Origin: Begonia masoniana | Lineage: Eukaryota > Streptophyta > Magnoliopsida > Cucurbitales > Begoniaceae | Reading direction: 5' to 3' | Assembly (NCBI GenBank): GCA_022432975.1 | Contig: CM039502.1 | Location: 72,807,497-72,871,496, forward strand | DNA length: 64,000 nucleotides | Shown: positions 36,801 to 48,783 of the stretch, piece by piece | How the letters are laid out: each line of letters opens with the position of its first letter | Position numbering within the stretch: the stretch's first letter is position 1 | Program-made: the position numbers and the translations under genes | Notes under the pieces: generated by a model | The model's input: the letters and a program-made list of their open reading frames with translations, nothing else | Databases searched by the model: none | Told to the model about the DNA's origin: nothing

Positions 36801-37132
36801 TAAAGCCAAACCTTCTTAGACACATACACTTATGAGATGACCATAAGTACAAGTAGACCAAGGAATGAATTGACCATCATTTAATTCTAATAATTTCTTT
36901 TTAATTATTTTTGAAAATAAAGGAGGTAATCCATCAATAAATTTAGATTTCCAATGCTCAGAATTAGCATCAGGTCTTTGCATTACTTAAGTAATAAAAA
37001 CATCTTTATATCATCTAAAATTAGTTAAAGTTTTACATCTTAAATTTTATAATAATTCTCGACCTCCTTCTTGTTGCTGTTCTGTAGCTCCAATAAAATG
37101 TAATATTATTGCTTGTATTAAAGTATAAACAC
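36801..37132 (-). pseudogene. EPRV-2 capsid C-part
   Basis: On the minus strand the frame contains HWKSKFIDGLPPLFSKIIKK, which matches the conserved region after the WWDNYL block in caulimovirid capsids. Several stops are present (near 37045, 37020 and 36990). It continues the capsid gene from 58375 across element E. Confidence 0.75.
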
Positions 37133-39392
37133 TGTTACAGCCCCAAATCCGGAACCCGATCGGAGTCCAGGATCGGAGCCATCACTCCGGGACAGTGGAC
37201 GGAAAATGGTGACTTTTTTTTTTTGAAACATAGCTCTTTAAAACGTTGACAGAGGGAGAGGGAAAACTACAGTGAATAACAGGAAACATTTTCAGGGAGA
37301 GAGAGAGAGTTCTCTGGAGTGGAAAGCAAAGTAAGCATAAAGCTGGTGGAAGACTTAACTAAAACAAACAAAATACTGTTGGGCGGAAGATGTCGAATAA
37401 GACAAAACAGATGACGTCATCAGAAGATGTGATGATGTCATCGACAGAATATAGGCAACATATGAAAATCGGAATATGTGATGATGTCATCAGAAGATGT
37501 GATGACGTCATCGGCAGACATAAACAGCAGAGGAAAATTGGAATGTGTGATGACGTCATCGGAAGATGTGATGACGTCATCGGAAGATATAAACAGCAGA
37601 GGAAAAATCAGAATGTGTGATGACGTCATCGGCAGATACAGGTAGTAAACATAATCGGCAGGAGAGGAAAGCAGTGGATGACGTCATCGGAAGATGAGAT
37701 GATGTCAGGTGGTAGATGCAAGCAATATTCTTACCGGAAGGCGAAATCGGAAGATATGGTTTAAAGGACAGAATTTACAACTTTTAGCAGGAAGACATAC
37801 AAACAGAAAGCTTCGAAACAGAAGGCACAAAGGTTTCAAACCTTCAAAGAAACGATATCAAAACAAAGTTTTTGTATTATGCTCTACAAGTGACGGGGTT
37901 CAAGAAACAACCTGCATGGATGACTCAAAAACTCGAGACCATCCATGCACAACCCTGAAGGACGGATATCCAAAACAGTTCCAAAATATTTCAAAATGTA
38001 TATACACTGTCAAATACAGTACTAACAGAATGCATGGAAATTTCAGGCTTTTAGAACCCGATTCTAAACAAGATTATAAAACACATTTTTCAATCTACAG
38101 ATTCAATGAAGCAGACTACATGGGTAGTTCCAAGACCAGAAGTCATCCATGTACAAACAAACTAACAGGAAATGTCCCCAAACAATTCCTAAAACATTCA
38201 GAATATAACTTAACTGTCAAATACAGTGGTTTCTAAAACTGAGTCATCATAACTTGCACATCGTTTCAAAATCTGAGGGGCAGTATAAGACTTAACAGAT
38301 ATTTACAAAATTTACCAAAAGATGAGTTTTCTACAGAGTTTTTGACACAAAAATCAGAATTTCAGAAAGTTTTACAAGTATAAAATATACTCTAAACACT
38401 TGAACCTCAGGTCAGAAACATGTCTGGCTGCAACAACCTTTCCCAAGAGCTCGAACCACCAGCCACCTATTCATCAGACTGAGGTACATAGTCCTCATTT
38501 TTGGGTTCAGTACCTACATCCGAGAGTTCACCTATGAGTCTAAAACTCAGTAAGGACATAATCAGAATGTTGTGATGCAAAATGCTATGCATGCAGTTTT
38601 TTCGGAAATACGGTGACAGTACAGAGCATTAAGTTACAGTGGCAGTAGAATTAAGTGGAGCTTATAGGGGAACTGGAAAACAGTGGGGGAGGGGGAGGGT
38701 GCACTATCAGGCACATTCAGGGATACAGTACAGTAAACGGTAAACAGTAAACAGTTCTGGGGCCAGTCCCCGTCTCGCACTTAACCTGGTACATTTCAGT
38801 CGGATTTTATCTTGTTTAGTTTCAAACAGTGTACAGAAAACATTTGCATGTCTTTCAGAGAAAACGTGTATGCATGAACGGTGCTTGAACTTAAATAGGC
38901 AGACAGCGAAAATAAGACAACAGAAAGTAAATCGAAGCTAGACATCTCAGAACATAGACTAGAACCTTTCTACCCAAAACAACCCGACAGAACAGGAAAC
39001 CTAGTACCTTCGTAATGTAGGGCCTTAAGGGCCAACCTACGGTTATGAACTTACCTGTTTGCTGCAATGTAGAATGCTCGAATGTCTCTAGAATGCTCGG
39101 ATATGTTGTTGAAATGTAGAGAAGTTAAACAAGTTGCAAATGCTAACAAATAACATGGAAGATTATGCAGTAAACTCCATTCAGACTTGTAGAAAACAAC
39201 GAATGTGTTTCCATACAAAAACTGAGAGTTTTCTCCCAACTATCTTAACCTAAAGCTTCAGCATAACCCATAGTTTTTGCTTGTCCAAATGTGTTAGCAT
39301 TAGAAGATGTTTACCTTAGCGGAGGAGCAGAAGGGAATCTGGGAAGATCGAAGTAACTTCGATGGTTGTTTGTCGACAGGAAGAGGGAATGT
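37133..39392 (-). repeat. Element E 3' LTR, distal part
   Basis: Matches 55845-58060 closely. Begins, in plus reading, TGTTACAGCCCCAAATCC, the LTR's 3' end. The other piece is 50894-51214, beyond element D. Confidence 0.94.
37385..37765 (-). repeat. Motif array in E 3' LTR
   Basis: Repeats of GTGATGACGTCATCGG(A/C)AGA with several exact TGACGTCA palindromes. In this family the array lies close to the LTR's 3' end, within about 600 bp. Confidence 0.92.
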
Positions 39393-39714
39393 TGTAATGC
39401 CCCGAGTTATCTGAACCCGGTTCGTCACACCATGCCCGTACATTACTAAGAATTTCAACCGTATTATTTATTTATTATTTTTTTTTTAAAAACTTGCAGC
39501 GGAAATCATTTAAGTAAAATAGAGTTAAACAAAACTATTGTACAATGCTTGAATACTCAGTTAGAATTTTGGGGAATAATCGGCAAAAGGAATAAAGGAT
39601 TAAATCGCAGAACACTTCATAAGTTTCAAAAGTCAAACGCATCGCCCGCTGAACAAGGTCAACAACAAGGGCTAAAGCAGAAAATGGAAGACATCATCCG
39701 GTGGTAAAACGACA

Positions 39715-40135
39715 AAATGCACTCTACATCTTCCGATGACGTCAGCCAGATGATTTCCTTCATCCGATCGACCATGTTCTACATCCACCGGTGGCTAAAC
39801 GACAAAATACTCTCTACACCTTCTGATGACGTCAGCACGCATCTGCCGATGAGTTTACTGAGATATCATCCGATAGACTTAAACCTACACCTTCCGATGA
39901 CGTCAGCACGCATCTGCCGATGAGTTTACTGAGACATCATCCGATAGACTTAAACCTACACCTTCCGATGACGTCAGCACGCATCTGCCGATGAGTTTAC
40001 TGAGACATCATCCGATAGACTTAAACCTACACCTTCCGATGACATAAACTACACACGCCAATCACTAAATGACAAATTTTGTTCTATATCATCCGATGGC
40101 TTCCACTGAAGACATCTTCTGATAGACAACAGAAC
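39715..40135 (-). repeat. Motif array in D 3' LTR
   Basis: A ~66-bp unit, CCTTCCGATGACGTCAGCAC plus CATCTGCCGATGAGTTTACTG, repeats three to four times from 39826. Confidence 0.92.
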
Positions 40136-41565
40136 AACAACTTAACCTACAAAAAAGAATTTACTCACTTCACTGAAACCATTCAAAAACATTTCAAACC
40201 ATTACATTACTAAAAATCCAGTGAGTGCCAACATTAAATCCCAACAGAACACTATTATCAGAAAAAGGAAACTAAAAAAAAACGTATTCAAAACATCGAA
40301 ATCACTTCTGTCATGAAAACTCAACAAATTTAAATTGAAACACTGTCAACTAAACTTCCAGATTACTGACACCAGTTAACCCGCCTCATCAATTTACCAG
40401 GCCGAAACATGAATGTGCTCCTCCAACCAGCCTATCCCTCAGTGAACTCAGAGAATTCACCTGCAGTATCCTCAACACCTACATCATAAAACTCATCTAT
40501 TAGCCTAATGCTAAGTAAGTAAAGCATTAATGAAATGCATTGCTGAAACATAAATTCCTAAACATGCAATTTCTACTTTCTCATCTCAGTTGAATACACA
40601 TTCGTTCATAAACTGATCTGATCCCTTGGTTTCCTTGGAAGTGAGATCAATTCTCCCAATGTCATACATCCTCTACTCGATTAAGGGGCGGATGAATTCC
40701 CTTAATAGCTGATCTGATCCCATGGTTCCCTTGGGAGTGGGATCAATTCTCCCAATGTCATACATCCTCTACTCGGTTAAGGGGCGGATTAGTTCCCTTA
40801 ATAGTTTGTCTGTCACATTCAGTTCATACCTTACCATTCTTACATGGAAATTCATTTTCGTAGTCTTTCAAAAACATGATGCATGACATACAAAATGTAA
40901 CACCCGGCATTTTTTTGGCCATGAAATTATCCCTTGAATTATCGATTGGGATTATTTCACTATTAATATAGTGAATATTTTATCGAACTTGAGGGAGAAA
41001 CCAAGCTGAGGTGTAACCGAAACAACGAACTAAATAACAATTTAGTTGGAAACCAAAGAGGGGCAATTTAGGAAGCAATTAAGGTTGGTGGAAGTAAACT
41101 AATGGAGGATTGACATTTGGCAACTTGTTGAAGAAGACAAGCATTCTCTCTCCCTTTGTGCCTTCTTCTCTCTCTGCTACGTGAAAACCTTGCATTTTTC
41201 CCATCTTCTCTTCTATGTATTCTCTCTTCTTCTCTTTATTTTTAGTTTCTTCTCCAAGCGACAGAACTCATTTCCTCCGTTTCTTCCATTTTCTTCGATC
41301 AAGGTTTGAGGCGCATAGAGGTAACACGATCAAGGCTCGCAAACTCTACAGTAAAGGTAAACGTCTACTAAAGCTAACATTTTGGATAAGTTAAAAAGTG
41401 AGTTTTTACCGAAGTTTAGGGTTTCGGTATTTGTGAAAACTCACTGTTTTTGGATGAAAACACGTTGTTGTTTTCTAAGGATTTGAAAGATGCTGCTGTT
41501 GATTTCTAACAGCTTATTAGTTAGCATTTGTAGCGTGTTTTAAATTCTCTACATGCATGCTACAG

Positions 41566-42246
41566 GTCCGAGCATTTCTGACACATTCAGAACATCAACG
41601 CGACAGCAACCAGGTAAGTTCATGCCGTAGGTTGGCCCTTAAGGCCCTACAACTTGGAGGTACTAGGAGTATCAGTTCTGTCGGTTTGTTTTGGGTAGAA
41701 AAGTTAGAATAAGTTCTGAGTTGTCTGGTTTTGTTTCACTCTCTATTGTGATATTCTTGTTGCCTGTTATTTTAGGTTCAAGCACCGTCCATGCATACCC
41801 GTTTTTCTGTAAAATCATGTAAACGTTTTATGTACACAGTTTTGAAGTTAAGTAAGATAAAACCTGTAATGAATGTATGGTTAAGTGTGGACGAGGACTG
41901 GCATCCTGTTCTTGTCCTTCTATGGGACTTAAAAATTTATCCCCGCCAAGGATACCTTGTACCTTGTCCTTCCCTGGGACCCGGCAAAATTACTAACCAA
42001 TGTTATGTCATGTTATGTTATGCATGTTATGCGCCAGTTCCTCTATAAGCCACGCTGATACCACTATGTCCAGTGAAACGTGATGTTAAGTAATGTAAAG
42101 TTCATGTATTTCAAAAGTCCATGCATCCATGCATCACTGCATTCTAGTATGTTCTTACTGAGCTCTAGGCTCATAGATGAACTCCTTGTTGTAGGTACGG
42201 ATACTCCTGATGAGGACTTGGTGCCTCAAAATGAAGAGCTGATGTA
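41566..42246 (+). other. Predicted splice module of LTR C
   Basis: CTACAG precedes a 48-nt candidate exon (41566-41613) ending AACCAG|GTAAGTTC. The intron has GGCCCTTAAGGCCCTACAAC inside and ends TTGTTGTAG at 42194. The third exon opens GTACGGATAC, reads GTDTPDEDLVPQNEE and ends at TAG 42244-42246. Confidence 0.5.
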
Positions 42247-42744
42247 GCTGGAGGACTGATCTCATTGGGGGTGGTTGCTGCAGTCAGACAAATTCTGTAT
42301 AGAGGTTTAAGTCTTTAAAGTAAAGTCCATATTTGTAAACTCTTCTGGATGTTTTGATATTTCTGTTTTAAAAACTCCGTTTTAGTCTTGTGTTTTGTTT
42401 GAAAGCTTTGCTAGAAGTTTTGTAATGTATAGGTTCTGCTGTTAATGTATATAAAATCTCTGTATTTGACAGATTGTATCCATATATTTTAAATGTTCTG
42501 AAAACATTCTGGAACTGCTTGAGTTCTCCTTTTTCAGGTCATGCATGGATAGACTCGAATTTTAGAGCTATCCATGCAGTTTGTCTGCTTGAACTCCTGT
42601 CATTTGTAGAGCATGGTTCAAAAACTTCATTTTGAAATCGGGTTTTGAAGGTTTGAAACCCTTATGCCTTCTGTTTTGAGGTTTTCTGCCGGTAGTTACT
42701 GTTCACACCTTGTCCTATTTGCATCTACTGCCAAACAGTGTTAC

Positions 42745-43260
42745 TGCCTTAGGTTTTCATCTTCCGATTTCAATTGCTGTCTGCATCTTCCGATGACGTC
42801 AGAATATCTTCCGGCTGACGTCATCACCTTCTGCCGATTACGTTTACTGCCTTTATCTTCCGATGACGTCAGAACGTCTTCCGGCTGACGTCATCACCTC
42901 ATCCAGTGTAAATTGTCTTCCGGTTGACGTCAGCATAAGTCTTCCGCCCAGTGTAAATTTCGTCTTCCGGTTGACGTCATCTTCTCTTCCGATGACGTCA
43001 TCCATTGTTTTACGTCATCGCCAGTTTACCTCTTCCGCCTACGTTAGTAAGTTTTATCTTCCGATGACGTCAGAACATCTTCCGGCTGACGTCACCACCT
43101 TCTACCGGCTTCGTCTGTTGTCTGCCTCTTCCGATGACGTCATTTACCTCTTCCGATGACGTCATCCACTGATTTCTCCTCCGGTTCAGTTTAAAACTAC
43201 ATATTCCGCCAGTTATTCGCCTAAGTCTTCCGCCACTGTTTCCTGTTTCCATCTCCGCCA
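42745..43260 (+). repeat. Motif array in LTR C
   Basis: At least ten TGACGTCA palindromes mixed with CATCTTCCGATGACGTCAG and TCTTCCGGCTGACGTCATC units. Confidence 0.93.
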
Positions 43261-44144
43261 GTCTTATGCTATTTCTGTTCGGTTATCCATTTATGAGACC
43301 TGTTTGTTTTCCATTCCAGAGAACTCTCTCTCCCCCTGTAAATGTTTTCGATTACCCACTGCAGTTCTCCCTCTCTGTTCACTGTTTTGACTGTTCTATT
43401 TGTTCAAAAAAATAGTCACTGTTATTTCCGTTATCTGTCCCGGAGTGATGGCTCCAATCCCGGACCCCGATCGGGTTTGGTTTTGGGTCGTCACACAAAA
43501 TCATTCACAAAATGCACAACCCTACTATTTTGTGATGTAGGCCCGAAGGCACATGCATACTTTACTTACTTGGCTCTCCTGGAAATGCTCGGTTACAACT
43601 GCTCCAAAACTCGCTCACCTAAGGTCATGACAGTACATTAATCCAACTCTTACTAAACCTTACCAAAAAAAATCAATAATATGTTTGAGGAAATCGATTT
43701 GAAGCTCTGCTACCCGTGCATTCCCATTTATCACCAAAAACTTGAACCCACCCTCAATCACAGAAACCTCGAAACCTTCACATTGTATTCTCTCAGTAAA
43801 CTAATCGCTAAAATGCAAGAAAACAAGACTTACCTAGGTTGAAGGAGAATCGGGCGAGGAAAATCGCCTAGAGAGCTCAGCTGCTTGAGCTGAAAACCCG
43901 AAGAGGAAAATGTGAAATGGTGGCGGCTACAGTTTATTAAACCCAATCCTTCTTCCCTTAAATACGTTATCCACTTTTAAAACTTCTGATTTACATAAAT
44001 ACCCTTGCTTAGTCACCCATTAACCTAATCAATAATTCTTCCAATTCTTCCATAAAAGTACGTCATTAATAATAGATTAAATTTTGTTGCGATGGAACCG
44101 GGTGCTACAATCTACCCTCCTTAAAAGAATTTTGTCCTTAAAAT

Positions 44145-47100
44145 TCAGTACCTGAATAGTTCCGGATATTGGTCCATCATGTCCTGCTGGCGTTCCCAAG
44201 TTGTCTCCTCAATGTTCTGTTTATGCCATAAGACTTTCACCAGTAGAACTTCTTTGTTGCGTAATACCTTTACTCCATAATCTAAGATCCTTACTGGTTT
44301 CTCCTCATAAGTAAGAGTAGGAAGGACTTCAATGTTCTGCTGTTCCATAATCTGTGAAGGATCTCTAACACATTTCTTTAGCACGGAAACATGAAACACA
44401 TTATGAACTCCCTCCAAGGAGGCTGGTAACTGAAGTTGATATGCCGACTTTCCAATTCTCTTTACGATTTGGAAAGGCCCAAAATATCTGGGGTTCAACT
44501 TGCCTCTTTTCCCAAATCTCAAAACCCCCTTGAAAGGTGACACCTTAAGGAAAACTTCATTACCAACATCAAATTCTAATTCTCTTCGTCTCTTGTCTGC
44601 ATAGCTTTTCTGCCGGCTTTGAGCTGTTAAGATTCTTTGTCGGATAAGAGCAATCTTCTCCACTGTCTGCTGCACATAGTCAGGACCAATCAACTGTGCT
44701 TCTTCAACTTCATCCCAATATAATGGAGATCTGCACTTCCGTTCATACAATGCCTCGTATGGTGTCATGCCAATTGTTGCTTGAAAACTGTTATTATAAG
44801 AGAACTCAACCAATGGTAAATACTTACTCCAAGAACCTTGAAATTCCAGTACACATGCACGAAGCATATCCTCCAACGTTTGGATAGTTCTCTCGGATTG
44901 TCCATCAATTTGAGGATGAAAGGCTGTGCTAAAACTAAGCTGTGTTCCCATAGCCTTGTGCAAACTTTTCCAGAACTTGGATGTAAATCTAGAGTCTCGG
45001 TCTGAAACTATGGTGCTTGGAACTCCATGCAGTCTAACAACCTTGTGCACATACAACTCAGCCAATTGATCCATCGAGTATGTTATCTTCATTGGCAGAA
45101 AGTGAGCTGATTTGGTTAAACGATCAACTATTACCCAAATTGCATCGTGACCTTTTATTGTTCTAGGTAATCCTATAACAAAATCCATAGTTATTTGTTC
45201 CCATTTCCATTCGGGAACTGGTAAGGGTTGCAATGTTCCAGCAGGCCTCTGATGTTCAGCTTTGACTTGCTGGCAAACCAGATATGACTCCACATACTCC
45301 GCCACACTTCTCTTCATACCTGGCCACCAATAATGTTGCTTGAGATCTCTGTACATTTTCGTACCTCCAGGATGAACAGAAAGTCTGGAGGAATGAGCCT
45401 CAGATAGGATTTCCTTTCTAAGTTCGGTATCAGCTGGAACAAACCATCTATTTCAAAACTTGAGAATTCCATCAGCTGAGCAGTTGAAATCTGACTTATC
45501 AGTAGAATTTATGCACAACTTATACTTATTACATTCAGCGTCATTCATTTGAACTTCCTTTATTTTCTCCAAAATAGTTGGCCTCAAAGATATGGCCGAA
45601 AGCATGGCTGACACACTAGACACAGCTTCCAGGTTAAATCTTTGGAATTCTGTCTCTAAAGCTATCGGTATGTCTAGAGTCAACGCAGAGACTAAAGGGG
45701 TCACTCTACTCAAAGCATCAGCCACTACATTTGCCTTGCCAGGGTGGTACTTAATCTCAAAATCATAGTCTTTGACAAACTCTAACCACCTACGTTGCCT
45801 CATATTCAGTTCCTTTTGCGTGAAAATGTATTTCAGACTTTTATGATCCGAAAATATCTCACAGGTTTGTCCATACAGGTAGTGCCTCCAAATCTTTAAT
45901 GCAAAAACCACAGCAGCTAATTCTAAGTCATGTGTGGGGTAATTCCTTTCGTGTACTTTTAACTGCCTAGAAGCATAAGCTATAACCTTTCCATCTTGCA
46001 TCAATACACCACCAAGTCCAACCTTGGAAGCATCACAATAAATACTGAATTTACCATTTTAGACAGGAAGAGTTAAAATTGGGGCATTGGTCAGTTTCTG
46101 CTTCAAGGTCTGGAAACTGGATTCACATTTATCAGTCCAATTATACTTCACATTTTTCCTTGTCAACATAGTAAGGGGTGTGGCAATCTTTGAAAATCCC
46201 TCGATGAATTTCCTATAATATCCTGCTAATCCAAGAAAACTCCGGATATCCGTAGCATTCTTCGGTTGGGGCCATTCCTTAACAGCTTGAACCTTGGCTG
46301 GATCAACAGATATCTCATCTCCAGAGATCACATGACCAAGAAAGTGAACTCTGTCCAACCAAAACTCACACTTAGAAAATTTGGTATAAAGTTGATGCTG
46401 CCTCAGCAATCCTAACATCAAGCTTAGGTGTCCTGCATGCTCCTCCTTAGTTCTAGAATAGATTAAAATGTCATCTATGAATACAATGACAAACTTGTCC
46501 AAATACTCGCGAAACACCCTATTCATGAGATCCATGAAAGCTGCTGGCGCATTTGTCAAACCAAAAGACATAACCAAAAACTCATAATGTCCATACCTTG
46601 TGCGAAAGGCAGTCTTTGGGCTATCTTCATATTTAACCTTCAACTGGTAATAACCGGACCTAAGGTCAATTTTAGAGAAAACTCTTGCACCTTTAAGCTG
46701 ATCAAATAAATCATCAATCCTCGGCAGTGGATACTTGTTCTTGACAGTTAGCTTATTCAATTCTCTATAGTCTATGCACATACGCATTGATCCATCCTTC
46801 TTTTTGACAAAAAGGACAGGTGCACCCCATGGTGAAAAGCTACGGCGTATGAACCCCTTCTCCAACAAATCCTCTAACTGTTTCTTCAACTCTTTAAGTT
46901 CTGTTGGTGCTAGTCTATATGGATTCTTAGATACTGGCTCAGCACCGGGGTAAACATCTACCACAAATTCAATTTTCCTATCTGGTGGTAAACCAGGAAG
47001 GTCATCTAGAAATACTTCTGGAAAATCTTGGACAACTAAAACATTTTTGGGGCTTGATTTTTCTACTGTTTGTGTGTCTAAAACACTGGCCAAAAAGCAC

Positions 47101-48629
47101 AAATACTCTCTGCGAGGGGAGGGTCTACAACTAACAGAAGTCATTACAGTCATTTCCTTACTTTTCTTCAGGGCTTGGAAAGTATGGTTTAAACCACTAG
47201 GGGGTTGAAAACTAACAATTCCAGTTCTACAATCTATAGTGGCATAATGCTTAAACAACCAATCCATTCCTAGGATCACATCAAATCTCATTATGTCCAT
47301 AACAATAAGATCAGCAGGCAAATTCATGTTCCTTACTAACACCACACTATCAGGCATCATTTGACTGGAGTGCATATGCTCACCAGAAGGTAATGCTACG
47401 TTATACACATGCTCAGAAGGAGTAAACTGTACATCTAACTTATCAGCAAATGCAGAGGCTATAAAAGAATGAGTTGCACCTGAATCTATCAAAGTAAAAG
47501 CAGGTACAGAGTTAATCAATACAGTACCTGACACTACAGCAGGCTGGTCCTCATCACCTGACTCCATCATGGAGAATATTCTTGGCTTAATCCTGGCAGG
47601 GCCACCCTTCAAGGCTGGGCAGTCTCTGTTGACATGGCCAATCTTGTTGCAATGGAAGCATCGAACGATCCGGGGCTTTGGGCAATCCTTGTACAAGTGT
47701 CCAACCTCTTCGCAGTTGAAGCACTTACCCGATCCAAATCTACACTCGCCCGAGTGATTCTTTGAACACTTTGGGCACTGAGGAAACGTCTTGGTATCTG
47801 GTACCTTCTTCCCTATCCCTTGGCTGTGCTGGCCTTCATTGGACCTCTTCACTCCTCTCTGCGGCGGTGGTTGAACAAACTTTCTCGAGGTTTCCTTTAG
47901 TCCAGCACATTTCAATTCAGCTTCTTCCACCTCCAATGCTGTGGACACAACATCACTGAAGGGCAAACCTTTATAACTAGAAAACTTGACCCCTCTGTAC
48001 ATTTCTGGTTTCAGTCCATTCATGAATTGAAACACCTTATCTTTATTTCGGTGAATAAAGTGTCCAGCGAATCTGGACAGGGACTCAAATTGTCTAACGT
48101 ATTCTGCCACAGACCCTGTCTGCTTCAAGTTCAAAAACTCTACCTTCTTTGCTGCCTGGACTGTGCTATTAAAATATTTCTCATAGAAGATGTCATTAAA
48201 CTGTGACCAAGTCATAGTCAGGATGTCAGTGGTGGTCTCAATTGTCTCCCACCAAAGCTGGGCGTCTCCAGCAAAATGAAAGGTCGCCAGGGTGACCTTG
48301 TCTCCTTCTCCGACGTTGGCACATCGGAGCATGCTTTCAATCTTCCTCAACCACTCTTCAGCAACAATCGGGTTAGATGATTTTCCATCAAACGTGGGCG
48401 GCTGAAGCTTTCGGAATCAGTCTCCTGAATGCTCATTGCTAGAACCTGAGTTGGCACTCCCTTATACCTCTCGGTTCAGTAACACCCCCAACTGATTGGA
48501 CTGCTGACGCACTAAGTCTGTTTGCTGACGTACCAAGTCTGTTAATTGTCTAATAACACTAGGTTCCTCCTCACTCCTCAAGTTTGGCATTTCCCTCGGT
48601 ATCCTAGGTGTTCCTGGGCGTCTGGCCAT
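44145..48629 (-). pseudogene. gag-pol: Element D gag-pol polyprotein, four stops
   Basis: A single frame of 1495 codons from ATG 48629-48627 (MARRPG, as in element B) to 44145. In-frame stops lie at 48464-48462, 48419-48417, 46061-46059 and 45455-45453; at each, element B has a sense codon. Domains in order: gag; zinc knuckles [14 protein letters not shown] and [14 protein letters not shown] (near 47735-47620); protease [10 protein letters not shown] (near 47495); RT with [10 protein letters not shown] (near 46480); RNase H YCDASK (near 46040); integrase with [17 protein letters not shown] and GQSERTIQ; chromodomain-like tail [15 protein letters not shown]. Integrase and RT acids look intact. 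Proteins of this kind copy and insert the element. Confidence 0.95.
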
Positions 48630-48768
48630 TAACTCACTTCCTGTACAAGGTTAACTATGTTCATAAATATCTAATTACTGAGGCTAACATAAACACTTAC
48701 AGTTGTTGGAGTACTTCCATGCGACGATTGGTACTGATGAATAATCTTTTGAATGGTTTAACTGAATG

Positions 48769-48780
48769 TCTCTGATACCA
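48769..48780 (-). promoter_or_regulatory. Element D primer-binding site
   Basis: Minus-strand TGGTATCAGAGA, three bases after the 5' LTR end, as in element B. Confidence 0.9.
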
Positions 48781-48783
48781 TAC

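Larger units (their letters stand above)
40896..43495 (+). mobile_element. Solo LTR C, inside element D
   Basis: 2600 bp with an exact duplication CAAAA (40891-40895 and 43496-43500). Starts TGTAACACCCGGCAT and ends TTGGGTCGTCACA. Family of A, E and K. Plus-oriented inside minus-strand D. It is the innermost and so youngest layer of this nest. Confidence 0.97.
39393..44109 (-). repeat. Element D 3' LTR, split by solo LTR C
   Basis: Matches 48784-50893 on both sides of LTR C; the break falls in TACAAAATCATTC. Plus reading opens TGTAATGCCCCGAG and closes CCGGGTGCTACA. Confidence 0.95.

Noticed and set aside
37709..38236. 175-codon frame in the E 3' LTR
   Set aside because: Non-coding LTR sequence, not kept as a frame of that length in the 5' LTR.
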